Shown here piece by piece: positions 44,907 through 54,369 of a stretch of DNA of 64,000 nt. Below the pieces are notes generated by a model that had not been told where the DNA came from, made no database searches, and saw only the letters and a list, made by a program, of their open reading frames with translations. The DNA comes from Cellulomonas sp. PhB143 (GTDB taxonomy: Bacteria > Actinomycetota > Actinomycetes > Actinomycetales > Cellulomonadaceae), in the NCBI RefSeq assembly GCF_003752595.1, contig NZ_RKIJ01000010.1, forward strand, positions 62,001-126,000, written 5' to 3'. Within the stretch, counting starts at the first letter, position 1, and every line of letters starts with the position of its first letter. Both the position numbers and the translations under genes were made by a program.

Positions 44907-45940
44907 ACGTCTCGGGGGCGGTCGTCGTCGTCGGGCTGGGGCTGCTCGGCGGGTCGGTGGCGCGGACCCTCGCCGCGGGCGGCCACCGGGTGGTGGGCGT
45001 CGACCCGTCGCCGGCGACGCGGGCCGCCGCCCGCGCCTGCGGCATCGCGGCGGTCGCCGACGCCACCGGGATCGCCGGGGCGAGCGGGCCGGGCGGCGGT
45101 CCGGTCGGTGCGCCGTCCGTCGTGGTCCTCGCCGTGCCGCTGCGCGCGATGGGCACCGCGGCCGCGGCCGTCGCGCCCCTGGTGGGCGCGGGGACGGTCC
45201 TCACCGACGTCGGCAGCGTCAAGGCTGCCGTGCGCGCGGCGGTCGACGCGGCGGGGCTGGGGGAGCGGTACGTCGGCGCGCACCCGATGGCGGGCACGGA
45301 GCGCTCGGGTTTCGAGGCCTCCTCGGCGGACCTGCTCCCCGGCGCCCGCTGGGCGGTCACCGTCGCACCGGGGACGCGCCCCGACGCGCTGGCGACCGTG
45401 CTGGACCTCGTCACGGGTCCGCTGGGCGGCACCGTGACCCTGCTGGACGACGCCGCGCACGACCGCGCGGTCGCGCTCGTCAGCCACGTGCCGCACGTGC
45501 TCGCCACGGAGCTCCTGGGGCTCGTCGCCCGCTCGGGCTCCGCCGGCCCCGCGCTCGCCCTCGCGGCCGGCAGCTTCCGGGACGGCACGCGGGTCGCCCG
45601 GACGGACCCCCGGCGCACGGAGGCGATGGTCGTGCAGAACGCGTCGGCCGTCGCGCCGCTGCTGCGCGAGGCCGCGGACGCGCTGTCGGCGCTCGCGCAG
45701 CGGCTCGAGCGCGGCGCCGCGGTGGCGGGGTTCTTCGATGCCCCCGACCCCGTGCGCGAGGCGCTCGACCGGGGCTCCGTCGTGCCCGGCCCGCGCGCCG
45801 GGACCCCGCCCGGGCGGGAGCTGCTCGGGGCGCCCGGGTGGCGGGAACGGCTCCTCGGGGCCGGTGCCGCGGGAGCCGTCGTCGTCGGCGTCGAGGAGGG
45901 GCCCGCGGGCACGACGGTCCTGCAGCACGTCAGGGCGTAG
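44903..45940 (+). CDS. tyrA: prephenate dehydrogenase
   Basis: NAD(P)-dependent oxidative decarboxylation of prephenate (or arogenate) toward tyrosine. 345 residues. The Rossmann motif VVVVGLGLLGGSVARTLA is at the N-terminus. LTDVGSVKAAVRAAVD and GAHPMAGTERSGFEAS are the conserved substrate segments, with the catalytic histidine region LVSHVPHVLATELL. GTG start overlaps the pheA stop. The 3' end overlaps the end of the convergent small gene by 11 bases. Confidence 0.94.
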   Translation: MNVSGAVVVVGLGLLGGSVARTLAAGGHRVVGVDPSPATRAAARACGIAAVADATGIAGASGPGGGPVGAPSVVVLAVPLRAMGTAAAAVAPLVGAGTVLTDVGSVKAAVRAAVDAAGLGERYVGAHPMAGTERSGFEASSADLLPGARWAVTVAPGTRPDALATVLDLVTGPLGGTVTLLDDAAHDRAVALVSHVPHVLATELLGLVARSGSAGPALALAAGSFRDGTRVARTDPRRTEAMVVQNASAVAPLLREAADALSALAQRLERGAAVAGFFDAPDPVREALDRGSVVPGPRAGTPPGRELLGAPGWRERLLGAGAAGAVVVGVEEGPAGTTVLQHVRA

Positions 45941-46214
45941 GCCGCCCGGGCCGCTCCCGCCGGGCACGCGGCGCGGGCCGCGGCGGCACGCGCTTGGCGA
46001 GCGCGACGTCGTCGGCCCCGATGCGCTCCAGCGTGCCTGCCCGCGGGCCGGTGTCGCGCCGCAGGACGATGCCGCCGGCGTCGGCCGAGACGACCACGCC
46101 GAGCACGTCCGCGTACGTCGCGCCCGGCTCGTGGACCCGCGCCCGCACGACGGCGCGCGTGCCCGCCGGCCACGACGCCCAGCCCGGCGGCGGTCCGGGG
46201 TGCTGCTCGGGCAC
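45930..46214 (-). CDS. small SH3-like protein resembling the N-terminus of GNAT acetyltransferases
   Basis: 94 residues. WPAGTRAVVRARVHEPG and DVLGVVVSADAGGIVLRRDTG look like the SH3-like beta domain that precedes the acetyltransferase domain in proteins of the Rv0428c type; here the domain stands alone. I choose the GTG at 46214 because GAGGAG lies 6 bases before it; a longer ORF from 46307 would cross the fdxA promoter. Function unknown. It reads toward tyrA and away from fdxA. Confidence 0.65.
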   Translation of the reverse strand: MPEQHPGPPPGWASWPAGTRAVVRARVHEPGATYADVLGVVVSADAGGIVLRRDTGPRAGTLERIGADDVALAKRVPPRPAPRARRERPGRPTP

Positions 46215-46276
46215 GGCGCGCTCCTCGGGTCCGGCGGGTGGACGGCGGCTCGACCGGGTCGGGCGCTGAGAGATAC

Positions 46277-46282
46277 TAGGGT
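46277..46282 (+). promoter_or_regulatory. -10 element for fdxA
   Basis: TAGGGT (within TACTAGGGT) about 48 bases before the fdxA GTG; a GAGAGGA ribosome site follows. Confidence 0.45.
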
Positions 46283-46330
46283 GCCAGAGTGCCTCCGGCA
46301 CCGGCACCCCGACCCTGAGAGGACCGCGTC

Positions 46331-46648
46331 GTGACCTACGTGATCGCCCTGCCGTGCGTCGACGTCAAGGACAAGGCGTGCGTCGAGGAGTGTCCGGTCG
46401 ACTGCATCTACGAGGGCGAGCGCTCGCTCTACATCCACCCGGACGAGTGCGTGGACTGCGGGGCGTGCGAGCCGGTCTGCCCGGTCGAGGCGATCTACTA
46501 CGAGGACGACGTGCCCGAGGAGTGGAGCGACTACTACCGCGCGAACGTCGAGTTCTTCGACTCGCTCGGCTCGCCCGGCGGTGCGGCGAAGATGGGACTC
46601 ATCGCGAAGGACGACCCGATGATCGCCGCCCTCCCGCCCCAGGCCTGA
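46331..46648 (+). CDS. fdxA: seven-iron ferredoxin FdxA
   Basis: Small electron carrier with one [3Fe-4S] and one [4Fe-4S] cluster. 105 residues. The cysteine pattern is complete: LPCVDVKDKACVEECPVDC and DECVDCGACEPVCPVEA. The spacing of the first set, with a longer loop between Cys1 and Cys2, indicates the 7Fe type. The C-terminal extension (EEWSDYYRANVEFF, ending PMIAALPPQA) is typical of actinobacterial FdxA. GTG start with GAGAGGA upstream. dapC follows after 7 bases, an arrangement shared by many actinobacteria. Confidence 0.95.
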   Translation: MTYVIALPCVDVKDKACVEECPVDCIYEGERSLYIHPDECVDCGACEPVCPVEAIYYEDDVPEEWSDYYRANVEFFDSLGSPGGAAKMGLIAKDDPMIAALPPQA

Positions 46649-46655
46649 GCCTGCC

Positions 46656-47834
46656 GTGGGCCTCGGTGACCTGAGCGGTCTCGCCTATCCCTGGGACACG
46701 CTGGCGCCTTACGCCGTGACGGCCCGGGCGCACCCGCGAGGGATCGTCGACCTGTCGGTCGGCACTCCCGTCGACCCGACCCCGGAGGTCGTCCGGGACG
46801 CGCTCGCGGGCGCGTCCGACGCCCCCGGCTATCCGACGACGCAAGGCACGCCGGCGCTGCGCGAGGCCGTCAGCGCCTGGTTCGCCCGCCGGCGCGGCGT
46901 GCCGTCGCTCTCGCCGGACGCCGTGCTGCCGACGGTCGGCTCGAAGGAGCTCGTGGGGCTCCTGCCCTCGCTCCTGCGCCTGGGTGCGGGGGACGTCGTC
47001 GTCCACCCGGAGGTCGCGTACCCGACGTACGACGTCGGCGCGCGCCTCGCCGGGGCGTCCACCCTCGCGACCGACGACGTCGAGGCGTGGGCCGGGCGGG
47101 CCGACGTGCGCCTGGTCTGGGTCAACTCGCCGAGCAACCCCACGGGCGCCGTCGCGAGCCGCGAGCACCTGGCACGCGTGGTCGCCGCCGCGCGGGAGAT
47201 CGGCGCGGTCGTCGCGAGCGACGAGTGCTACGCCGAGCTCGCCTGGGAGGAGCCGTACGCGAGCGCGGGCGTGCCCAGCATCCTCGACCCGCAGGTGTGC
47301 GGCGGGTCCCACGACGGCCTGCTCGCCGTCTACTCGCTGTCGAAGCAGTCGAACCTCGCCGGGTACCGCTCGTCGTTCGTCGCCGGCGACGCCGACCTCG
47401 TCGCCGACCTGCTGGCCACCCGCAAGCACCTCGGCATGATCGTGCCGGCGCCCGTGCAGGCCGCGACCGCGGCCGCGCTGGGCGACGACGCGCACGTCGC
47501 CGCCCAGCGGGCGGTGTACGCGCGCCGTCGCGCCGTGCTCCGCGGCGGGCTGGAGGCCGCGGGCCTGGTGGTGGACCGCTCGGAGGCGGGGCTGTACCTG
47601 TGGGTCCGCGCCGAGGGCGGCACCTCGGGCGCGCCCGACGCGCGGGGCGTCGGCGACGCCGTCGACCCGGCCGCCGCGCCGTGCTGGGACCTGGTCGCCG
47701 GGCTCGCCGGGCTCGGCATCCTGGTGGGCCCCGGCACGTTCTACGGGCCGGCGGGGGCGGGTCACGTGCGGCTGGCGCTCACGGCGCCGGACGAGCGCGT
47801 CGGCGAGGCCGCCGCCCGCCTGGCGGGTGCGTGA
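46656..47834 (+). CDS. dapC: succinyldiaminopimelate transaminase
   Basis: PLP-dependent aminotransferase of the succinylase route to meso-diaminopimelate and lysine. 392 residues, fold type I. PLP lysine in YSLSKQSNLAGYRSSF; NSPSNPTGAVA is the conserved NPTG segment; DECYAELAW holds the pyridine-ring aspartate. N-terminal AYPWDTLAPYAVTARAHP is characteristic of actinobacterial DapC rather than general aspartate transaminases. It directly follows fdxA. dapD and dapE lie 2.5 kb downstream. Confidence 0.92.
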   Translation: MGLGDLSGLAYPWDTLAPYAVTARAHPRGIVDLSVGTPVDPTPEVVRDALAGASDAPGYPTTQGTPALREAVSAWFARRRGVPSLSPDAVLPTVGSKELVGLLPSLLRLGAGDVVVHPEVAYPTYDVGARLAGASTLATDDVEAWAGRADVRLVWVNSPSNPTGAVASREHLARVVAAAREIGAVVASDECYAELAWEEPYASAGVPSILDPQVCGGSHDGLLAVYSLSKQSNLAGYRSSFVAGDADLVADLLATRKHLGMIVPAPVQAATAAALGDDAHVAAQRAVYARRRAVLRGGLEAAGLVVDRSEAGLYLWVRAEGGTSGAPDARGVGDAVDPAAAPCWDLVAGLAGLGILVGPGTFYGPAGAGHVRLALTAPDERVGEAAARLAGA

Positions 47835-47868
47835 CGCGCGGCTGACCGCCCGGTGACGAGCGTGACGC

Positions 47869-47884
47869 TGTGACCCGGATCACA
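47869..47884. promoter_or_regulatory. CRP/GlxR-type binding site upstream of gltA
   Basis: TGTGACCCGGATCACA is a perfect TGTGA-N6-TCACA palindrome. It lies about 200 bases before the gltA start and roughly 75 bases upstream of a likely transcript start (TAGCGT -10 at 47940-47945). In Corynebacterium, the cAMP-responsive regulator GlxR is known to control gltA. The site is directly visible; which CRP-like protein binds it is inference. Confidence 0.75.
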
Positions 47885-47939
47885 CCCATGTGTCGGTTCT
47901 GTGACGGTTCCGGATTGGTCACGTGAGATTGTTCCGGGA

Positions 47940-47945
47940 TAGCGT
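47940..47945 (+). promoter_or_regulatory. -10 element for gltA
   Basis: TAGCGT with a TTGGTC-like -35 at 47915-47920 (19-base spacer, long). The leader of about 130 bases contains a second small palindrome GTGATGTCAC (48009-48018). Confidence 0.4.
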
Positions 47946-48082
47946 CGCCCTGGGCAGCGACGTCCCTCGCGCGCGTGCCTGCGATCGGCCCGCCGCGCGC
48001 GGGCGACCGTGATGTCACATCGGACCACACGTCCACGCCGGCTCCACGAGAGACCCGGCGACGGGCCGCAGGAAGGACACCC

Positions 48083-49381
<1,299 letters not shown>

Positions 49382-49417
49382 GCCCCGCGGCGCCGAGCCG
49401 CCCGGTCCCCGGGAGGC

Positions 49418-50377
49418 TCAGGACGTCGCGACGGTGACCGCGACGCGGCCCGGTGCCGGCGGGGGACCGGCGCCAGCGGGCCCGTCGTCGTCCTCGTCCG
49501 GACGGCTCCACGCCGCGCTCTCGCGCGTCCACACCTGACCGTCGACGGCGACGGCCACGGCGTCGGTGGTGCTCGCGGTGGCGACCGCCCACTGCGCCAC
49601 GGACCAGGCGGACCGCGCCGCGGCCGACGCGTCGCCGGGGTCGGTGCCGCCGAGCCCCCGCGCGTCCACCTCCACGCCGGCGCGCCCCTGCGGCGCCGCA
49701 CCGACACCGGCGGTCCGCGTCGGCAGGTCGCCGAGGTCGCGGACCACGCGCCCCTCGAGCTCCGCCACGGCGTCGGGCGCGGGAGCGGGCTGCGCGACGT
49801 CGCGCAGCGTGCAGGTCAGCGCGGCCGGCGACCAGCCGGTCAGCGCGGAGGCCCAGATCCCGGACCGCGTCGCGTGCGGCGCGTAGCCCTCCGGGAAGGC
49901 GGAGCGCTGCACGGCCTGCGCGGCCTCCGTCACCCGCATGCGCGTGTAGCCGTCGACGTCCTCGAGCGCGTCGTAGAACGCGTTCGTCGCGTGCACCGGG
50001 TCGGTGACCTCCGCCTCGGTGCCCCACCCCTGGGACGGGCGCTGCTGGAAGATCCCGAGCGAGTCGCGGTCCCCGTGGTCGAGGTTGCGCAGGTGGGACT
50101 CGGCCGACGCGGTGGCCAGGCCGATCGTCGCGGCCCGCGCGGGCATCCCGCGACGCTCGGCGGTGACCGCGACCAGCGCCGCGACGTCGGCCTGCTGCGG
50201 CGTGAGGTCGGCGCTCGTCCCGTCGACCGCGGCGGTGCAGCGCTCCGTGACGGGCCGGCGGTCGTCGAGGACCTTCAGCCCGACCACGACGCCACCGATC
50301 GCCAGGGCGCCGGCGGCCACCACCCCCGTGACGGCGAGCAGCGTGCGCCGCGCGCGGTGCGGGGTGCGACCGGTCAC
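49418..50377 (-). CDS. membrane-anchored lysozyme/transglycosylase-like protein
   Basis: 319 residues. One N-terminal membrane segment (LLAVTGVVAAGALAIGGVVVGLK) puts the rest outside. ATIGLATASAESHLRNLDHGD and DSLGIFQQRPSQGWG resemble the catalytic-glutamate region and GxxQ-type loop of transglycosylase-like domains often annotated as heavy-metal or cell-wall proteins in actinobacteria. The last ~120 residues are low-complexity (Asp, Pro, Gly). The GTG start follows the dapD stop by 5 bases, so it is probably co-transcribed with dapD. Enzyme activity is an inference from the Glu-Ser and FQQRPSQGWG context. Confidence 0.65.
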   Translation of the reverse strand: MTGRTPHRARRTLLAVTGVVAAGALAIGGVVVGLKVLDDRRPVTERCTAAVDGTSADLTPQQADVAALVAVTAERRGMPARAATIGLATASAESHLRNLDHGDRDSLGIFQQRPSQGWGTEAEVTDPVHATNAFYDALEDVDGYTRMRVTEAAQAVQRSAFPEGYAPHATRSGIWASALTGWSPAALTCTLRDVAQPAPAPDAVAELEGRVVRDLGDLPTRTAGVGAAPQGRAGVEVDARGLGGTDPGDASAAARSAWSVAQWAVATASTTDAVAVAVDGQVWTRESAAWSRPDEDDDGPAGAGPPPAPGRVAVTVATS

Positions 50378-50382
50378 CGGCG

Positions 50383-51363
50383 TCAGTTCGCGTGCAGCGC
50401 GGCGTTGAGCTCGATGCCGGTCCCGGCGCGCGCGACGACCTCGACCGCGCCGGTCAGCGAGTTGCGGCGGAACAGGAGGTTGTCCCGGCCGGCGAGCTCG
50501 CGCGCCTTGACCACGGTGGGCTCGCCGCCGCCGGCGACGACGCTCACCTTGGTGCCCGCCGTGACGTAGAGGCCGGCCTCGACCACGCAGTCGTCGCCGA
50601 GCGGGATGCCGACGCCGGCGTTCGCCCCGAGGAGCGAGCGGCGGCCGATCGAGATGACCTCCGTGCCGCCGCCGGAGAGGGTGCCCATGACGGACGCGCC
50701 GCCGCCGACGTCGGAGCCGTCGCCGACGACGACACCGGCGGAGATCCGCCCCTCGACCATCGAGGTGCCCAGCGTGCCCGCGTTGAAGTTCACGAAGCCC
50801 TCGTGCATGACCGTGGTGCCCGGCGCGAGGTGCGCACCGAGCCGCACCCGGTCGGCGTCGGCCACCCGGACGCCGCTCGGGACGACGTAGTCGACCATGC
50901 GCGGGAACTTGTCCACGCCGTAGACGGTGACCGCCTGGCCGGTCGCGGCGCGCAGGCGCAGGCGGGTCTCCTCGAACCCCTCGACCGCGCAGGGGCCCTG
51001 GCTGGTCCAGACGACGTTGGTCAGCACGCCGAAGAGTCCGTCGAGGTTCAGCCCGTGCGGGCGCACGAGGCGGTGGGAGAGCAGGTGCAGGCGCAGGTAG
51101 GCGTCCGCCGGGTCCGCCGGCGCGGCGTCCAGGTCGATCGAGGTGCGGACGGCGCGGACGTCGACGCGACGCGCCTCGTCGCGCTCGGCGAGCAGGGCGA
51201 GCGACTCCGGCACCGGGCCCGACGGCTCGCCCAGAGCGGGCGCGGGGTACCAGACGTCGAGGGTCGTGCCGTCGTCGGCCACGGTGGCGAGGCCGTCCGC
51301 CCAGGCGCGACGGCTCTCGCCGGGGGCCGGGCTCTCGGGGGGTGCGGTGCGCGCGGAGGTCAT
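50383..51363 (-). CDS. dapD: tetrahydrodipicolinate N-succinyltransferase
   Basis: Succinylates tetrahydrodipicolinate in meso-DAP/lysine synthesis. 326 residues. The left-handed beta-helix is marked by hexapeptide repeats from about residue 165 ([24 protein letters not shown], given here by its ends VRLGAH to [26 protein letters not shown]). [14 protein letters not shown] is a signature of the actinobacterial type. The ATG lies 6 bases after TAGGCT on the minus strand, so the transcript is probably leaderless. Divergent from dapE. Confidence 0.94.
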   Translation of the reverse strand: MTSARTAPPESPAPGESRRAWADGLATVADDGTTLDVWYPAPALGEPSGPVPESLALLAERDEARRVDVRAVRTSIDLDAAPADPADAYLRLHLLSHRLVRPHGLNLDGLFGVLTNVVWTSQGPCAVEGFEETRLRLRAATGQAVTVYGVDKFPRMVDYVVPSGVRVADADRVRLGAHLAPGTTVMHEGFVNFNAGTLGTSMVEGRISAGVVVGDGSDVGGGASVMGTLSGGGTEVISIGRRSLLGANAGVGIPLGDDCVVEAGLYVTAGTKVSVVAGGGEPTVVKARELAGRDNLLFRRNSLTGAVEVVARAGTGIELNAALHAN

Positions 51364-51409
51364 GGCGCCAGCCTAGACGGAGGGCGCCCGCGCGCTAGAG
51401 TCGCGTCCC
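51364..51409. promoter_or_regulatory. 46-bp divergent leaderless promoter pair dapD/dapE
   Basis: The intergenic region holds TAGGCT reading toward dapD (minus, 51370-51375, 6 bases from its ATG) and TAGAGT reading toward dapE (plus, 51396-51401, 8 bases from its ATG). Only 20 bp separate the two -10 hexamers, so the -35 regions overlap and the promoters probably compete for one polymerase. Confidence 0.6.
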
Positions 51410-52531
51410 ATGCATGAGACCGCCGCCCCCGGCCCGACGTACCCGCCGCTCGACCCCTCCGGAGACCTCGTCCGGCTGTGGCGCGCGGTGTGCGATGTGC
51501 CGTCGGTCAGCGGCGACGAGACGGCGCTCGCGGACCTCGTGGAGGACGCGCTGCGGGCCGCGCCGCACCTGGACGTGGTGCGCGACGCCGACGCCCTCGT
51601 CGCGCGCACGGACCTCGGTCGCGAGCACCGCGTCGTGGTCGCCGGGCACCTGGACACCGTCCCGCTGACGGACCCGCCGAACCTGCCCACGCGGCTCGAG
51701 GGCGAGGGCGACGACGCGGTCCTGTGGGGCCGGGGCACCGTCGACATGCTCGGGGGACTGGCGGTGCAGCTGGCGCTCGCCGTCGCGCTCGATGCGCCGG
51801 CGAAGGACGTCACCTGGGTCTTCTACGACCACGAGGAGGTGCAGGCCGACCTCAACGGGCTCGGGCGTCTCGTGCGCCACCGTCCCGAGCTTCTCGCGGG
51901 CGACCTCGCGATCCTCGGTGAGGCGACGAACGCCGGGATCGAGGGCGGGTGCAAGGGCACGCTGCGTGCCGAGGTGACCACGAGGGGCGTGGCCGCGCAC
52001 TCCGGCCGGCCGTGGGCGGGCCGGAACGCGGTGCACGCGGCGGCGGAGGTGCTCGGGCGCCTGGCCGCGTACCGGGCACGGGAGGTCGACGTCGACGGCC
52101 TCGTGTACCGCGAGGGGATGAGCGCTGTCCGCATCGCCGGCGGGACCGCGAACAACGTCGTCCCCGACCGCTGCACCGTCACCGTCAACTACCGCTTCGC
52201 GCCGTCGATCACCGTCGCGGAGGCGGAGGCGCACGTGCGCGAGCTCTTCGACGGGTACGACGTCGTCGTGACCGACGCCGCGCCGGGCGCGCGCCCCGGC
52301 CTCGACTCGCCGCTGGCCCGGGACTTCGCCGCGACGGTGCTCGGGCTCACCGGCGTCGAGCCGGCCGCGAAGCAGGGCTGGACGGACGTGGCGCGCTTCT
52401 CCGCCCTCGGCGTGCCCGCCGTGAACTTCGGTCCGGGCGACCCGCTGCTGGCGCACAAGGACGACGAGCGGTGCCCGGTCGCCGACGTGCGGACCTGCTA
52501 CGCGGCCCTGCGGGAGTGGCTGACGCGCTGA
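51410..52531 (+). CDS. dapE: succinyl-diaminopimelate desuccinylase
   Basis: Zinc amidohydrolase releasing LL-DAP from its succinyl form. 373 residues, M20 family. Metal ligands are visible in VAGHLDTVPL, WGRGTVDMLGG, FYDHEEVQAD, LGEATNAGIEGGCKG and the late LLAHKDDERC. The dimerisation lid includes VAAHSGRPWAGRNAVH. ATG probably leaderless. dapC and dapD are nearby, so most of the succinylase branch is clustered in this window. Confidence 0.95.
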   Translation: MHETAAPGPTYPPLDPSGDLVRLWRAVCDVPSVSGDETALADLVEDALRAAPHLDVVRDADALVARTDLGREHRVVVAGHLDTVPLTDPPNLPTRLEGEGDDAVLWGRGTVDMLGGLAVQLALAVALDAPAKDVTWVFYDHEEVQADLNGLGRLVRHRPELLAGDLAILGEATNAGIEGGCKGTLRAEVTTRGVAAHSGRPWAGRNAVHAAAEVLGRLAAYRAREVDVDGLVYREGMSAVRIAGGTANNVVPDRCTVTVNYRFAPSITVAEAEAHVRELFDGYDVVVTDAAPGARPGLDSPLARDFAATVLGLTGVEPAAKQGWTDVARFSALGVPAVNFGPGDPLLAHKDDERCPVADVRTCYAALREWLTR

Positions 52532-52566
52532 GCGTGCGGCCTCCGCGCCCCTCGGCCGGGCACCAG

Positions 52567-52572
52567 TAGGCT
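52567..52572 (+). promoter_or_regulatory. -10 element of the leaderless LOG-family gene
   Basis: TAGGCT ends 7 bases before the ATG at 52580. Confidence 0.5.
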
Positions 52573-52579
52573 CGGCGGC

Positions 52580-53443
52580 ATGAGCGACGAAGGCCTCCCG
52601 CAGTCCGGTTCGGGCTACCGCAAGGGTCCGGTGCTGCTGCGCGGCTCCCAGATCCCGCGACGGACCACCGACGCCCGGCTGCTGGACTCCACGCAGGACG
52701 CCGACTGGGTGCACAACGACCCGTGGCGGGTGCTGCGGATCCAGAGCGAGTTCGTCGAGGGCTTCGGCGCGCTGGCCGAGCTCGGCCCCGCGGTCTCCGT
52801 CTTCGGCTCGGCGCGCACGCGCCCCGAGCACCCCGACTTCGCGCTCGCCGAGGACGTCGGGCGCCGCCTCGTCGAGGAGGGCTACGCCGTCATCACGGGC
52901 GGCGGTCCCGGCATCATGGAGGCGGCGAACCGGGGCGCGTCCCTCGCCGGCGGGACCTCGGTCGGCCTCGGCATCGAGCTGCCCTTCGAGCAGGGCGTCA
53001 ACGAGCACGTCAACCTCGGCATCAGCTTCCGGTACTTCTTCACGCGCAAGATGATGTTCGTCAAGTACTCCCAGGGCTTCGTGGTCCTGCCCGGCGGCTT
53101 CGGCACCTTCGACGAGCTGTTCGAGGCCCTCACCCTGGTCCAGACCCACAAGGTCACCGAGTTCCCCGTGGCCCTGGTCGGTGCCGACTACTGGGGCGGG
53201 CTGCTCGACTGGGCCAGGGAGGTGGTCCTGCCCCGCGGCATGATCAGCGAGCACGACCTCGAGCTGGTCCGGGTGTTCGACGACGCGGCGTCGGCCGTGC
53301 AGTACGTGTGCGACCGGGGCGCGGAGCTGGCCGAGCAGGAGCGCGCCGCCGTCCAGGACGCCGCGGAGGCGCGGTCCGGCGCCGCGGACGCCGCGGCCGA
53401 CCCGGACGCGGCGCCCGACGGCCAGGCGGACCGCACCGCGTGA
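52580..53443 (+). CDS. LOG family protein (TIGR00730 Rossmann nucleotide-binding)
   Basis: Family members hydrolyse nucleoside 5'-monophosphates such as cytokinin ribotides to base plus ribose phosphate. 287 residues. Nucleotide site GGGPGIMEAANRGA and catalytic motif LPGGFGTFDELFEAL (PGGxGTxxE) are complete. An N-terminal extension (residues 1-60) and an Ala/Asp-rich C-terminal tail are additions. Together with dapE and folP2 it reproduces a conserved actinobacterial neighbourhood. Its TGA overlaps the folP2 GTG. Confidence 0.9.
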   Translation: MSDEGLPQSGSGYRKGPVLLRGSQIPRRTTDARLLDSTQDADWVHNDPWRVLRIQSEFVEGFGALAELGPAVSVFGSARTRPEHPDFALAEDVGRRLVEEGYAVITGGGPGIMEAANRGASLAGGTSVGLGIELPFEQGVNEHVNLGISFRYFFTRKMMFVKYSQGFVVLPGGFGTFDELFEALTLVQTHKVTEFPVALVGADYWGGLLDWAREVVLPRGMISEHDLELVRVFDDAASAVQYVCDRGAELAEQERAAVQDAAEARSGAADAAADPDAAPDGQADRTA

Positions 53444-54369
53444 GCGGCGGGTCCGCACCGGCGAGCCCGCCCGCGTCGTCCGCCCCGCTCGTGCTCCGGG
53501 GCCGGGACCTGGGCCCGGCGCCGGTCGTTATGGCCATCGTCAACCGCACCGACGACTCCTTCTACGCCGGCGCCCGCCAGCTCGACGACGCGGTCGCGCT
53601 GCGCGCCGTCGAGCGCGCCGCGGTCGAGGGCGCGGCGATCGTGGACGTCGGCGGCGTCCGCGCCGGGGTCGGTCCCGAGGTGGACGCGGCGGAGGAGGTG
53701 CGCCGCGTCGTCCCGTTCGTCGCCCGCGTGCGCGAGGAGTTCCCCGACCTGCTGGTCAGCGTCGACACGTGGCGCGCCGAGGTCGCGGACGCGGCCGCGG
53801 CGGCCGGGGCCGACCTGGTCAACGACACGTGGGCGGGCCACGACCCGCGGGTCGCCGAGGTGGCGGGTCGCCACGGCGTCGGCCTGGTGTGCTCGCACAC
53901 GGGCGGCGCCGTGCCCCGCACCGACCCGTACCGCGTCGCCTACCCGGGCGACGGGCTCGCCGACCCGCGCGACGGCGTCCTGCGCGACGTCGTCGCGACC
54001 CTCCGCGCCGCGGCGCGGCGGGCGGTCGAAGCCGGTGTCCCGGCCGCGTCCGTCCTGGTGGACCCGACGCACGACTTCGGCAAGAACACCTGGCACTCCC
54101 TGCACCTGCTGCGGCGCACCGAGGCGCTCGCGGGCCTCGGCTTCCCGCTGCTCATGGCGCTCTCCCGCAAGGACTTCGTGGGGGAGTCGCTCGGCCTGCC
54201 GGCCGACGAGCGCCTCGAGGGCACGCTCGCGGCGACCGCGGTGGCGGCGTGGCTCGGCGCGCGCGTGTTCCGGGCGCACGACGTGCGCGAGACCGTGCGC
54301 GTGCTGGAGATGGTGGCGGTCGTGCGCGGGGACCTCGCGCCGGCCCGGGCGACCCGGGGGCTCGCGTGA
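53440..54369 (+). CDS. folP2: FolP2-type dihydropteroate synthase homologue
   Basis: 309 residues of pterin-binding TIM-barrel type. MAIVNRTDDSFYAGAR replaces the active DHPS consensus (GxxNxTPDSFSDG), and VDVGGVRAGVG replaces the usual VGGESTRPG; MALSRKDFVGESL and a C-terminus ending RATRGLA match the mycobacterial FolP2 group. FolP2 paralogues are generally considered not to provide dihydropteroate synthase in vivo. The true role is unknown. GTG start overlaps the LOG gene; its stop overlaps the next gene, so the three form a coupled operon. Confidence 0.88.
   Translation: MSGGSAPASPPASSAPLVLRGRDLGPAPVVMAIVNRTDDSFYAGARQLDDAVALRAVERAAVEGAAIVDVGGVRAGVGPEVDAAEEVRRVVPFVARVREEFPDLLVSVDTWRAEVADAAAAAGADLVNDTWAGHDPRVAEVAGRHGVGLVCSHTGGAVPRTDPYRVAYPGDGLADPRDGVLRDVVATLRAAARRAVEAGVPAASVLVDPTHDFGKNTWHSLHLLRRTEALAGLGFPLLMALSRKDFVGESLGLPADERLEGTLAATAVAAWLGARVFRAHDVRETVRVLEMVAVVRGDLAPARATRGLA

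Noticed and set aside
45930-45940. An 11-base 3' overlap of tyrA and the convergent small gene (and the 4-base overlap of ramB and nhaA) as a special regulatory device.
   Set aside because: Short convergent overlaps are common in dense actinobacterial genomes; nothing else at these sites suggests antisense control.
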